From Xenopus tropicalis (Eukaryota > Chordata > Amphibia > Anura > Pipidae), in assembly GCF_000004195.4 (NCBI RefSeq), contig NC_030678.2, forward strand, positions 36,375,701 through 36,439,700: 64,000 bases of DNA, given 5' to 3'. Made by a program: the position numbers and the translations under genes. Positions within the stretch are counted from its first letter, which is position 1; each line of letters opens with the position of its first letter. The notes under the pieces are model-generated. The model was not told the DNA's origin, did no database searches, and was given only the letters and a program-made list of their open reading frames with translations. Shown here piece by piece: positions 37,074-49,147 of this stretch.

Positions 37074-37983
37074 TGTCTAGGAGCCCAAGCAGTATGATTA
37101 CACAACCCTTGTGGTCTTGAGTTTAAAGTCAGAATATTGCACAAATGTTGTCTAGAGCCAGAAATACTGTGCTGGGAAAGTGGGGAATAAACCTGATTTT
37201 TTTACAAAATGTGTTTGAAAAAACATGTAGAAAGAAACTGAAAAAAGTAATTTGTTGAAGACACCAGGTTTTATAATGGGGGAGCAGCCTTTTAACAGCC
37301 CACAGACAATGTCTGTTATTTCTTTTATTTGAATTTCATATTACAGAAATGTAGCTGGTTCATTACAAAACTGCGTAGTGTTCATTGAATGTATGGGTAA
37401 ATATTGTCAACATCATTCTATCCATGGTTGTAACCTAGTTCTTGTATGAAGTGTACTATTTTTCTTCCTTCCTTTTCTCTGGTATTTATTATACCCCCTT
37501 ACTGGGGTGCCTTTTATGGTCCCCATTACAAATGTACATGTGTTAACTCAATATTTTTATTGATGTTATGCAATAATATATATCGTATCCATTTCAACTG
37601 TGTGAATAAAATGTTGCATGTATGGCAAATACCATTGTTATCAACTGTAAATGAACTCATGCAAATGTTAATTCTATTGGTTTGCATGTCGAGATGTGTC
37701 ATTGGTCATAAGCATGATTTTGAAAAAAAAAAACCGTTTACATCGAAATTTATTTGGAAAGTATAAGTCAAGTTATGCTGTAAGAGAATATGTATGTAAA
37801 CTCATTAAGTTCTTTGCATAAACATTACTGTAATTTACAGAGTGCAACCTGCATCTCTTTGGATGTAGAAATCCTGACAAGCACATATTTATTTAAATAT
37901 ATGTAACAACCTTTTTCCCGCTGATAAGGTTTAGGAAGTAATTAAAGATAGTGTAAAGAGAATTTTGTAAAGAAATTTGTAAA

Positions 37984-37991
37984 TGTAAATA
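37984..37991 (+). promoter_or_regulatory. Pumilio-type element UGUAAAUA
   Basis: This exact UGUANAUA word lies 52 nt upstream of the poly(A) signal in the anos1 3'UTR. It fits the PUF-protein consensus. Function is inferred. Confidence 0.45.
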
Positions 37992-38024
37992 TTCTCCTAT
38001 ATAACTCATTTCCATGTTAGAATT

Positions 38025-38032
38025 TGTACATA
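38025..38032 (+). promoter_or_regulatory. Pumilio-type element UGUACAUA
   Basis: A second exact UGUANAUA word, 10 nt upstream of AATAAA. No canonical UUUUAU cytoplasmic polyadenylation element accompanies it. Confidence 0.45.
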
Positions 38033-38042
38033 ATGTTTATGT

Positions 38043-38048
38043 AATAAA
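38043..38048 (+). terminator. anos1: anos1 poly(A) signal AATAAA
   Basis: AATAAA is followed about 15-20 nt later by an A run (38063-38070) and then tctgtggtttattt, a GT/T-rich downstream element. Cleavage is therefore likely at about 38062-38070. It is the last good signal before repeat-rich intergenic DNA. Confidence 0.75.
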
Positions 38049-38170
38049 CAGTCCTTAAATGTAAAAAAAACAAAATCTGTGGTTTATTTCGGAGGGAAAT
38101 GGATTTTAATGTTATGTGTTATGTTTCTTTATATTAGAGTTCATTTTATGAAGTATTTTGTATTTTGTAA

Positions 38171-39146
38171 AAGATTCAGGCAAATACCAAACGGAATCCT
38201 AATTTAGGCTGCTGAAGGGTTTAAAACTTTTTTTACTTCCATGTTCACATGACCAAAAGTCATTCAGCATTCAGATATGGTTCAGCCAGACACTTGGGGG
38301 CACATCCATTTTACGCTGCGTATTTTCTCAGCCTAAAAACGCCACACAACCCACACAGCTCCTGACTATGGCGTTTTTCAGCCTAGTACTGGTGACGTAG
38401 CAAATCCCGTTTCCCATGGTGCTAATAGTGCGAAATAGTAAAAACGCTGCGTATTTCCGCTAGGTCTGGCAGCTGCCTTTGTGTATACATAGGAATAGCT
38501 TGCTATTTCGGCAAACGCTTGAAAAATCTGTGGTAAGGCGTTTTCTAGCGTATTTACGTATTGTGTGGTTTGCTTCGAGTCTTTTCAAGTTATTTCTATG
38601 GATGATGATATTGTGCGTTTTTCAGCCGCCGAGAGAATTAGAAAATACGCAGCGTAAAAACGCCACGTGTGGCATCAGCCTAAAGCACAATATAGAAAAA
38701 TTCAGAGTAACCACGATAATTTCTGAAGTTCTAAAATGTATTGAAAATGCTTTTATCGTTCATACAAAATTGCCAAAGTCACTATATTTTCGTGCTAAAA
38801 AGTTTGTTATGCCACAAAAACCTTTCTGGTTTTGATGCCTTCCATAGGACTCAATGGTACTTGGCGAAAAGATAGTCCCGAGGAAAGTGTAACCAAAGCG
38901 TTAATGAATTCCAAAATGTTCATATTCTTTGTGCAAAGTACGATTTTTTGTGGAAATTTAACAAAACCGCAAAAAAACTTGTGGAATTTTAATAAACTTT
39001 TTGCATACATTACGAAATGTTCTATAAGTTAGAAAAAATACGAAAATTATCTTAAAATTATTTAGAAAATGTGCCCCTTGGATTCAACAGAATCATCTGA
39101 ATCCTGCCTGAATCTTGGCTAAATCCTGGATTCGGTGCATCCCCTG
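38171..39146. mobile_element. hAT-like MITE (GATGCACCGAATCC family), split by an insertion
   Basis: The left part (38171-38296) carries attcaggcaaataccaaac and gttcagccagacacttg. The right part (39078-39146) carries gaatcctgcctgaatcttgg and ctggattcggtgcatcccc, the family's right end as seen at 51116-51378. The left terminus is missing. The middle is the separate element at 38297-39077. Confidence 0.7.
38297..39077. mobile_element. 3-bp-target element (GGGGCACAT ... ATGTGCCCC), nested
   Basis: The ends are GGGGCACAT and ATGTGCCCC with a perfect TTG duplication (38294-38296 and 39078-39080). Its left half (about 38312-38683) contains a second inverted-repeat unit with ttacgctgcgtattttct against agaaaatacgcagcgtaa and cgccacgtgtggcatcagcc. 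It may therefore itself be composite. Confidence 0.65.
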
Positions 39147-39154
39147 TGCATAGT

Positions 39155-39428
39155 GCTCACTAGTAGTGATGAGCGAATCTGTCCTGTTTCGCTTCACCGA
39201 AAAATGTGGGAATATTTTCACAAAAACCTTGAAAATTCGGAAACGGCGAAAATGTAGGGCATCAAAAAAATGATTGCGCACCTCATTTTTTTTGCGCGGG
39301 CAACAATTTTTGTCACGCACCAAATTTTTAGGCAATTTTTTTCTGTGAAATAATCCGTCAATGGCGAAATGCGGAAATTTGCACAAATCCATGCCTGACA
39401 AATTATTTTGCCCATCAGTACTCACTAG
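39155..39428. mobile_element. hAT-like MITE with perfect 8-bp target duplication
   Basis: CTCACTAG stands at 39155-39162 and again at 39421-39428. Between them the element begins TAGTGATGAGCGAATCTGTC and ends in GCCCATCAGTA. An 8-bp duplication plus TAGTG termini fits hAT. It is the best-preserved copy of the family at 4623 and 48239. Confidence 0.8.
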
Positions 39429-39437
39429 TGGCCTCAT

Positions 39438-39654
39438 TAGTGTTGCTCCCAGTGGCCTCAAAGTAGGTGCCTACTTTTACATTTTTGGCAGTTTTACTCC
39501 AAGCAGAACCTCCCGCAGGCCAGCAGTCCACATGGGGCTACCAAATAGCCAATATTTTGCTTCCTCAAGGAACTTTTTTCATGTTTGTGTGGCTCACTAA
39601 CACTTTTTACATCTGATTGTGGGTCACAAGTAAAAAAGGCTGGGGATCCCTGCT
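39438..39654. mobile_element. GATCCCCAACC-family MITE, truncated
   Basis: The segment from gtgttgctcccagtggcctc to aaggctggggatccctg matches 15474-15779. The left end is lost. Confidence 0.7.
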
Positions 39655-42041
39655 CCAGGGGGAGTAGGGGGTCCATTTCCTGACAGTTTGGAAAGTTCCG
39701 TGGTGGAAGTCTAACACTAGAAAGCACTTACAAGCTTTTATAAAGAATGTTTAGTTAAAACATTCACAGCTGTTTGTTGGGAAGGTCCCTAACAAGCTTT
39801 CTAACTGTTATTGTCAGACAGACAAAGCACACATCCAAAATTGTGTATTAAAGAGCAGATTATATATAAAGGGGAATGGAATGGTCTCTTTACAGTACTA
39901 AGCACTCAGCATTCTGTTAAGGTGTTACATTCTCAGTGGTGTTAAAGCTGGCAAACCTAATCATAACATTTCTTTTTACTAAATGAACTGGCAAACAGAC
40001 AAATGTTACCTACGAAACTTCCAGTTTCATTTTACATAAGCAGCTTTGAATGGTGTGGGGCTAAAGGTGGCCACCTGAACTCATACCCCAGCATGCAATG
40101 CAATTACCTGTCAATCACAGAGCTGAGGCTATTCATGGAGTATCTCATGACTTTACTCTACAGATGATGGATTTGATCCCTGTGCTCTTCAAAGTATATT
40201 ACACCCAGACACCATCCCAAAGAAAAACAGCTTTTAGGGGGAACATTTCCTCTTCTTTTGCATGTTCTTTTAAAATGTAGCACAACAGAAGATGTAACCA
40301 GAGAAGGTAAATATGGTTGAGGGAAAATGTATCTGACAGTGCCTAGGAGTAATGGCTTTTCCATAGTTTAGTCCAACAGACAAAGCTCATTCTTGACACA
40401 GTGACATGAGAATGAGTCAAATATTGAATTCCACTTCTATACACTCTGTAATAAAATTTTTTTTTCAGATTTCTTGTTGAAATGATTACATTTCCACGAA
40501 TGGCGGTTCATCTGAACTGAAAAAGCACGAATGACAAAAAAGTAGCAGAAAAGTAATGTAAACTGCAACTTTTTTCAACTTATCACACAATAACCGCAAC
40601 TTTTTCATATTGTTGAACAAAAGCTAGTGTTTAAGGAACTCTTGTTTGTTTTTACCACGACAAACTGGGTTTTTCTGGAACAAAAAGCCCAACCAGAAAA
40701 AAATCACACTTTAGTAGATACTCCCTTAAATTTGCCCAAGTACAGTAACCCATAGTTTTCAACAGATGACCAGTAAATCCTACCTGCCCATAAATCCCTT
40801 TTGCTCCTTATGGTGTTGACTTGAATATTATATTTACTATATAACAGGGCATCAAAATAATAATCGAGCAGGATTTCAACTCTTTAAAATGTTTACCTAA
40901 CAACTTTCTTTAAAGAGCCATGATCCCAAAAATAATATTTTGCCCGATAAAAAAAAAATTAATTCTAAGAAACTTTGCAATCAATGTATTTGTAAAAATG
41001 ACCATATAGAAAGTAGTATCTGTCTGTCCCTTCTGTTCTCTGATTCTGACTTTTGAAACCACTTTAATAAACATGGAAAAGTTGTCCCATTAACAATACA
41101 TTGCAATTGCATTGCCTTTAATGATGGTGATGCAAAATTGTTTCATTTTATTGGCCCTATTATTCTTTAAAACTGCTCTGATTTTTTTCACAATGGAAAT
41201 GCGATTTCACCAAAGAAAAAGGAGACTCTGCCAAAGCAAATAGGAGTGAAAAGAACTGATAAAGCAGCAGTAGCGCAGCATTTTTCACATGACCTTTTTA
41301 ACACCTACAAGATAAAGCGCTGCTGTTTCATTGTACCAACACTGTTTAAATTTGAAAGGTTAATGTTAAAACATTGGGAGCTGTGTGTTCAGGAAAATAA
41401 ATATGCAATGACATATATTGGCATGTCCTTGTCTGTTTTATGGGAAGCTACTATGTCAGCTGTTCTCAAAGCTTCCGTTCCCTATAACAACATATTGGGT
41501 AATTAGTAATTAATGTACTGTGGCACCAGTTTCTCCAGGATGGCCGGTTCTGATGCAAATTCAGTAACTCACGCAAACAAAGTGGCTTCCGCAATTACAG
41601 ATTTACCGAACTCATTAGCATTATAGTAAATATTAATGGGAGAGTTTCACCTTATTTTAACTAAGGCCTAATTATCTGAAACCATTGCCCCAGAGTTCTG
41701 TATAAAGCTCACTGTTTAAAAAATGCCTTTTTCCTTCTATAGTGACGATGCAATACAGGACAAGGGACACATCTTGCACACGTGCATCTATACATTATGT
41801 TTCCGGGCAATGTACACTAGGGCCCAGATTAGGCAATAAATGAAAATGTGTAAGTTTAGTCTGCAGCAGCACTTCCCAGCTGTTTGGCTGAAAGGCAACA
41901 TTCTGTTTCTATATGATGCCAAAGTCCATTGCCTCCAGGTAAGTTCTGCTCTGCAGGCAAACTAGCTTGTATTTAAAATAAATATTGTTATTTAGAAAAA
42001 AAACCCCTTGATTTCTTTTTTTGTAGGCAGATTTGATTGTA

Positions 42042-42310
42042 TACAGGTATGGGATCCGTTACCCGGAAACCCGTTAAAAAAAAGCTCTGGATTATGGGAA
42101 GGCCATCTCCTGTAGAGTCTATTTTTATAAAATAATTCCAAGTTTTTAAAAAAATGATTTCCTTTTTCTCTGTAATAATAAAACAGTACCTTGTACTTGA
42201 TCCCAACTAAGATACAATTAATCCTTACTGGAGGCAAAACAATCCTATTGGGTTTAAATGATGTTTTAATTATTTTTTAGTAGACAAGGTATGAAGATCC
42301 AAATAAGGGG
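42042..42310. mobile_element. MITE, CAGGTATGGGA family, right end lost
   Basis: It begins TACAGGTATGGGATCC and carries the cttgatcccaactaagat and aacaatcctattgggttt blocks. It breaks off near 42310, where another element begins. Confidence 0.8.
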
Positions 42311-42820
42311 CAATTTTCGAATTTGTACATTTATTTATTTAAGTGGTACTCGTGCAAATAAAAATAACTCAAATACTCGATTTTCAAACTCGGAATAAAC
42401 TCGAATACAACTCATAAACTTGAATTGAACGTATGGCCCCTATCACCCCCTAAATTGCTAACATTTCTTAATTTTTTTCTTTTTAAAAATCAGAATAAAC
42501 TAATTTCCAAGAATGTCTGACATTCGAGAAACTAATTTTTTTTAATTGTCGCACCAAAACCTCTACTTTTTTGAATTGTCATACAAAAAAAGTCAAAACC
42601 TCTAAAGTTTCAAAGCAAAAGAAGATATGCTCTAGGGAAGGGACATCTCCCATTGCCTTCTACATGATCTTGGCAAGTTTTAGCTGGCGAATTGTCAGAT
42701 TTTTAGACATTTTGTCGTATAGTAATTATCGGAAAATTCTCAACTTGTTTCGTTTGACTTTTTAGCTCTAAAAAATCCAAATCTGAAAAAAAAATCCAAG
42801 CGTTAGTAAATGGCCCCCTA
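42307..42820. mobile_element. unclassified MITE-like element (GGGG ... GGCCCCC)
   Basis: The left end is ggggcaattttcgaatttgt and the right end gcgttagtaaatggcccccta. The inner block around gggaagggacatct and gcaagttttagctgg recurs at 54372-54560. Inverted ends are weak. Confidence 0.5.
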
Positions 42821-44076
42821 AGTGTAAAATCCTCCCCAAGCAGGCCCATATTAGTATTCTGCTTGTATGGTCACATTTCTTATTTTATTGAACTGAGCAA
42901 TATGTTCATACTTTGTTGATTCAGGTTTTATTGAATCAGCTCACTGCTCTCTGGTGGGTTTATAGTACCTGTGACTAGTATAAAGGCTATAGAAGCCAAT
43001 GACAGAATTCCCCTAATGCAATTTATAAACTTTTTAGTCAAATATTTTAGAGAAATATCAAGCCTTGGCCATATAGGGGAAAATGCCGGAGAAGGGATGC
43101 TGACAGTTCCTGTTTTATTGTGTATTTAGATCCTTTTCTGTAAGTATTTGGGTTTAGGAGATTAATTGCCTTGCTTATATTTAAAGGCATTACTTAAGTT
43201 GTTGGGTTGCATTTTCCTGTAACAACATATCCAGTTACATTGTGATAATCTATAAAGTCTGTGATCTACGCTGATGCAAAATACAATATGAAAGCAAACG
43301 TTTCTTCCCAGACTTGCAGCTATAAATAAGCATCAGTAAAGTCTGATTTAATCACTTGTTACCTGATGGATTTCATTATTAGGCCTAAAATACAGCTTCC
43401 AGAGCTTAATCAGATCAGGAATCAGCCGGGAACATATTTGTTCAATGTACAATGTATAGAGTAATGGCTGCTCCATAGACCTCCTGACTTAGTTACTGCC
43501 TTTCATACGGTCATAAGCAAAGATTAAAGAGTTCAACCCTCCCAGTTAATACACACATGGGCCACCAATTCATTATGACAATATCTGGTCTTTGGCTTCA
43601 TTTAGCAGCTCCAAAATATATCTGGATGGAATCAGAAGAACATGGCTATGTTAGGAATATTAATAAGTAGCAAATTAATAAGTAGCAGCTTTATAAGCCT
43701 TCATTTAAGATGCTGACCTCCATTGTTAATGGACTTTCAAGCAAACGCAGGCGTATTTCAGACTCTTCTGTATCACATTTCACAGGGTCTGTAGAATAAA
43801 TCCGTACTTGTATAGTCATAAAGATCTTGCTAGTTATTTCTGGCAATTTGTATTTTAACTCACTAGAAAGAATATTTACATCGCTGCTATCTTTTTGGCA
43901 CAGATGCTCTTAGCATCATTTAACAAACTTGGGAGGGAGTGAATAAAGGCTGTCATATGTAGTGACCCAATGCAGAATGATAATCCTCTTGAGGGATTTT
44001 GCTTCCTTTTATAAGTGTTTTTTAACTGCTTACGATTTAAGCAAAATGGACATTTGCACATTATAAACCTTATATA

Positions 44077-44543
44077 TATAAACCTTTTTTTTTAAATCTC
44101 TAAAATTACTCTGTACAGTCCCAAAATAACATACCTTTCTCCCTGCACCCAGATTTATTTTGTTTCTCTATTGCAGCCAGTTTAACTACAGCTCTTCTCC
44201 TGACTTCCTTTTCTAGTGTGAAGCTTCACCCCCTTTTGCTTTCTGCGCATTCCTTCTCTCTCCGAGCTATGAAGACCTCAAAGAGGTGCCTACTGCATGT
44301 GCCTGATTGATTTTAATTGAAGCAGAGGCAGTGAGAATGCTCTATAGGCACCTTTTTCTCATAGGGAAGGAATGCTCAGAAAGCAAAAGGTGGCAGAGAT
44401 TGATGCTAAACAAGAAATCCGTTCAGTTGCTTGTAATAGGGAAACAAAATAAATCTGCATGCAATGGAAAAGGTATGTTATTCTGGGGTCTATTTAGAGT
44501 AATTTTAGGGGATTTTAAAATAAAAGGCTTACTTATCCTTTAA
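44077..44543. mobile_element. T2-like TTAA MITE
   Basis: The left arm has taaatctctaaaattactct and aaaataacataccttt, and the right arm their inverse (aaaggtatgttattctgggg, gagtaattttaggggatttt) before ttatccTTTAAG. The inner arms with ctttctgcgcattcc and ggaatgctcagaaagc are also inverted. The left TTAA has decayed. Confidence 0.75.
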
Positions 44544-45247
44544 GTTTAGTTTATTTGCATCTATGCACCCTCCATGCAGCTTGTGACTAGTGCCAGTCTG
44601 CAGGTTCAGCCTTGATAAATTGCTTGTGAGATGTAGATAACAGGGCCCACAATCCCAGGAAGCCCTGGGGTAAAAACTTGCCTTAAGGAGGTGGTATTCC
44701 CAGGGCTCCCAATACACACTCTGTGTGTTGTGTGGCACAACAATGGCATTATTAATGAAATCACCACACTGGAAGTGAAAATACTTACATATTCACTAGG
44801 AAAAATAGCTATTTTTTGCCTGCTTTATAAATATTGTGGCATGCAATATATTGCACTTATACACTATTATGGTAGAATTCTGGGATAAAATACCACATGT
44901 GCATGGCCAATAGTTTGCAATGCCATAGTAGGAGCCCTTAAGTGTCAGGGTGGTACAACTGGAGGCCTCCAAGGGATAATGACCCACAGCCATATAAAAT
45001 AGACAGAATACAGGTCTGTGGGTTCCTTTTTTTTTTTTTTACATATAATCCAGCCCTCAGTCATGTAGTATATCATATGACAGGCCCACTGGAATAGTCA
45101 GACAGTGTTAATCTAAGTAATCCCTTGATATCACCATTGCAGACTGCATTCATTGCTTACATTCCTTACTTGGGACTTATGGGGGTGGGCAGTGAATGCA
45201 AGTGGTCTTGTTGTTTCTTTGTGTAAGGAAGTAGGGATTTAAGGGGT

Positions 45248-45400
45248 TATGTAATAAAAGGCACTAAGTTTGCCCAGGAGCAGTAACCCATAGCAACCAA
45301 TCAGCAGGTAGCATTTACTGGTCACCTGTTTTAAAAAGCAAACATAATATTGGTTGCTATGTGCTACTGGGCAAACGTAAAGCTTTCCCCTGTGGTTGTT
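45248..45400. mobile_element. short inverted-repeat MITE
   Basis: The segment taataaaaggcactaagttt, gcccaggagcagtaaccca, gcaaccaatcagcaggtag faces tggttgctatgtgctactggg across the centre. The first half recurs at 60539-60620. Confidence 0.65.
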
Positions 45401-47468
45401 ATTCCCCATAGTACCTATATAGGACACTGGTATGTGTAAGCATTGGTGGGACATAGGTTAACCCACATCCATCTTAGGCATGCCCTGTGGGCAGTGGTAA
45501 GGGCCCCACTGGTACAGAGATGCCAGGATGTAGAGAAGAGAAAGTACTGAGAAAAGAGCAGACCTCAGTGGAAGTGGAGGGGGACTAGATCCTACACATG
45601 TATGAATAAAAGATAGTCAGAGATCATTTTTAGAGAAGTCCAGAGGCTCCAAACATGGAGTTCTGCCACATGAGTAAAACAAAGTGTATAAGAGCCATGT
45701 ATTTTATTTTGGGGCATTTGGTTGGTCACACCACTAGAAACTACCCCAGAAGAATGACCAGTAAGTATTAGTATAGTACTGTGCTTTGTACATGTGCTTC
45801 TATAGAATGTATATACCGTAGGCAATGTGTAATTGCCATCAGCAGCGTGTATTACCAGCTTAACCCATTGAACTTAATGGGATGAATTAGGCAGCAAAGA
45901 ATTTCTGGCATGAAAATTGCCATAAAATGCTTTATAAAATTCTTTATAAAACGCAGCAACTTGTTGGAAATGGAGCCTTATCTAAAGCAGAGCTACATTG
46001 TTTCAGTGGTATATACAGTTACTGTAGGACTAGCAGTGAAGAGAGGCAAACCCAGCTTTCAATAACACTTATATTTACAAATAACTAAAATATCATCATT
46101 TAATTCATACTGGTAAATTTCTCAAAATAATATTTTCTTGAATTGTGTAAATGCTACCTATAGTAGCTACCTACTAGCAGTGGTCCAAAAGCACAGAAAT
46201 TGTATTGCTCAAGCAATAACTAGTTGTTATGGTTTGTAATTACTATAGTCCTGTTTTCTAAAAAAAAATAAAAATATTCTGATTAAGTCCTGCAGGTTTG
46301 GTATTTGAATTCAGATTATATAATATAAATGTATTTGTAATCAGTGATTGATCTAGATTATTTTCCCTTACTTTTGGTAGAAAGGGTTGTGCAAAATCTT
46401 GACTTGATGAATATCAATTGATATGGGAACTTAAGAACACATTTTGTCCAATTATATGTTAACATAAAGATCCTTCCATTTTTAAAAATAGCTGAGTTTA
46501 ATATGAATTAAATGCAAATCTTATTAACTCCTATTGCCTAGTTACAGCAATATTCTTTATAGTTAGTATAACCTACCTGGCTAATTTAGACTCTTAATTA
46601 ATGTTTAAAACCCCACTTCTAGCTGGCAAGTCTATAAGCCATTTTTATGACCCTGCATGGGTGTTTTCTAAGACAGCCAACTGGCTAAAAGTTTTTTTCT
46701 AAAAGCAACCCCTTAATTGCTCTCTGGTCATTAATAAAGCAACTAATAGATGGCACTTAACAAGCCTGTTATTAGATTACCTGTCTAGTGTGTGTGGTTT
46801 GGCCTATATATGTAGCGGGTGTGGGGTCCTATATTATTCCAGAGAAACAGCTGTCTAATCCAACATTAGCTTTTCCAAAAGTGCCGTGGTCACAGATGTT
46901 TTAGCCATTAGTGATTTTGCATGTTAAGTTTGGAGCGCACATCATTCACACCATATTCACGGTTGCAATTGCCTGTTAAAGAACAGCTCATCAGAACTAG
47001 GGCTTTTTTATTGAACATAAAATAACAAATGAATAAGGCATAGGTGGAAAGCCAGAGAATGTCAGGGTGTCCTTTTATTCAGCTTATTATCAAGGTATAT
47101 CGACCCATGTTGTGCTCCAGAGACGACCACTAGAATAACCCAATAGCCTTTATGTTTTCTCTTTGCATGTCGGTCAGATTACAGTAAATTGTCAGGAATC
47201 CAAACCAGCAGTAGGGAATCTGCACTGAACATAAATCCAAATTCTCATTCTGCCTCTAATGAACATTTTGAAATAAGAAATAATAAAATGTCTCTTTATT
47301 GATAGTTTAGGATAAAAGCTAGTCATTCATCTGAGCATTTTAAAGACTCCAACTTCCAAATGAAAATAAATGACTGCAGATTCCAGTAATAGGTGAGGTA
47401 AGAAAATGAAAAACACATTTGCAAGGGAAAAAAGTACGATGCATTGTAATGTGTATATATATATATAT

Positions 47469-47696
47469 ACTGCTCAAAAAAATAAAGGGAACACAAAAAT
47501 AAGACATCCTAGATCTGAATGAATGAAATATTCTTATTAAATACTTCGTTCTTTACATAGTTGAATGTGCTGACAACAAAATCACACTAAAATTATCAAT
47601 GGAAATCAAATTTATCAACTCATGGAGGTCTGGATTAAGAGTCACACTCAAAATTAAACTGGAAAAAAACACTAAAGGCTGATCCAACTTTGATGT
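47469..47696 (+). mobile_element. Tc1-like transposon end (partial)
   Basis: It begins at a TA in a TA run with ACTGCTCAAAAAAATAAAGG, followed by gaacacaaaaataagacatc and ttgaatgtgctgacaacaaa. From memory this matches the terminus of a Tc1-like element known from fish, lampreys and frogs and proposed to have moved horizontally. Only about 230 bp remain; no transposase is present. Confidence 0.75.
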
Positions 47697-47902
47697 TTGA
47701 TCCATTCATTGGCCCTGATTGGCTCAGCCTGTTGATGGCCAAGTCAGGTTATCATCTCTCTTGACAGCTTTGTCAGTTGAGTGGCTTTTAAATATATTTC
47801 AGTTGCTTTTTATTTAACATATTTTTTTAATTATTTACATTTTTGTTTTGTAAATCTGTAGAATTGGAATTCAAACTCCTATGTGTGGGATGGGTTCAGG
47901 TA

Positions 47903-48186
47903 AGTGATGCGCAGGTCGAGAAAAACTTAACCCGCACCCAACCCTAACCAGCCTCCTCCCAACCCGAACCCAACCTGGCTTCTCCCCTCTATTTATGGAC
48001 CCGTGCTCGTCCTGCCCCACAATGATGTCACAAAAGGGGCAGGGCATGTCAGGTGCACGCCTATAAATTCAGAAGCCGGAAGATGCAGCCGGCGGAGAGG
48101 GTGAGTGGAAGAGCTCAACCCTAACCCACCTGCGACCCACAAGTGATGTGCCGAGGTTGGCCCGAACCCGGCCTACACATCACTAG
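47903..48186. mobile_element. hAT-like MITE (AGTGATGCGCAGG)
   Basis: The left end is AGTGATGCGCAGGTCG and the right end CCTACACATCACTAG. Flanking 8-mers are TTCAGGTA (47895-47902) and TTTAGGTA (48187-48194), 7 of 8 identical. The interior is rich in cccgaaccc-type sequence. It is of the same family as 57086-57366. Confidence 0.75.
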
Positions 48187-48238
48187 TTTAGGTATACTGT
48201 CACAAACTAGGGGCCAACTTGGACCTCCAGGGTCTACT

Positions 48239-48474
48239 GTTAGTGATGATTTATTTTTTTCACCGGGAATGGATTCGATGCAAAATTCTGCATCTTTTTT
48301 TGCAAAACTGCCGCAAAAATTCACCACAACAAAGAATTTGTGGTTGTGTAAAAAATGCTGCGGTCACATTAAAAAACAGTTGAGTGCATCAAAGAGGTTC
48401 ACTGTTCTGTGAATTTTTTAGCACTAATTTTTCACCAAAGCAAAATGGGACAGATTTGCTCATTGCTAGCTACT
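48239..48474. mobile_element. hAT-like MITE (TAGTGATG ends)
   Basis: It begins TAGTGATGATTT and ends GCTCATTGCTA. Flanking 8-mers are TCTACTGT and GCTACTGT (7 of 8). It is of the same family as 39163-39420. Confidence 0.7.
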
Positions 48475-49147
48475 GTTCCTTAAGGGATGAAATATAAACC
48501 AGGGAGAAAGCAGAAATGAGATAAAGCCAGGAAAGATGCTTGAATACAAAGGCAAGGCAAGTAGTCATTTAGAAGGTTGTAGGTTCTAATACAGACAAGG
48601 CAAATACGGCTCACAGGCAAGAAAGGCTGATTGGCATAAGTACACAACCAACTCAAGGGGTTAACAGACTTAAAGTCCAAGTCAATGGTCAAGGTAGGCA
48701 GAATACAATGCAGGGTCGGTAACAGGCCAAGTTCAACCCCATAGATCAGGGTACACTTACATAGGGTACCCAAACGGTCCAGCACAGTTGTTTGTGTCAG
48801 TGAGCCCTTTAACTTAAATTTGGCACCAGTTGTTGATATAAGCTGGCCATATACATACTGATGAAATCACACAAAATAAGGTTTCATACAGTTTTGTTAC
48901 GAGTATACTGGGGCAAAAATCTTACCCTATGTCTTCCATGGAAATCAGTTGGTTTGTTGATGGGGCATGCTGGTAAATTTCATCTGCTGATGCACCATAT
49001 TTACTAATGAACCACAACTCCTCTTCATCTCCTTCAGTTCTGATCATTCAGGCTGACAGCAGATTGGAGCAATGGAAATGTGGTCATACCATGTATGGCC
49101 ACTTATAAGCCATCTGTCCATTCAGCCTGTGGTGCAAATATCATTTA

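Larger units (their letters stand above)
33429..38068 (+). other. anos1: anos1 3'UTR (about 4.6 kb)
   Basis: I see no splice structure between the stop and a clear poly(A) signal at 38043-38048, and the human mRNA also has a 3'UTR of several kb. It contains a T2-like MITE remnant (34365-34742), a short inverted-repeat MITE (36897-37073), a C run near 35368-35380 and an AT dinucleotide run near 35842-35860. Other AATAAA words (for example at about 35027, 36243 and 37605) could give shorter transcripts. The exact cleavage site is inferred. Confidence 0.7.

Noticed and set aside
37603..37612. AATAAA as the main anos1 poly(A) site
   Set aside because: The downstream context is weak. The signal at 38043-38048 has a better-placed A run and GT/T-rich element. 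It may still be a minor site.
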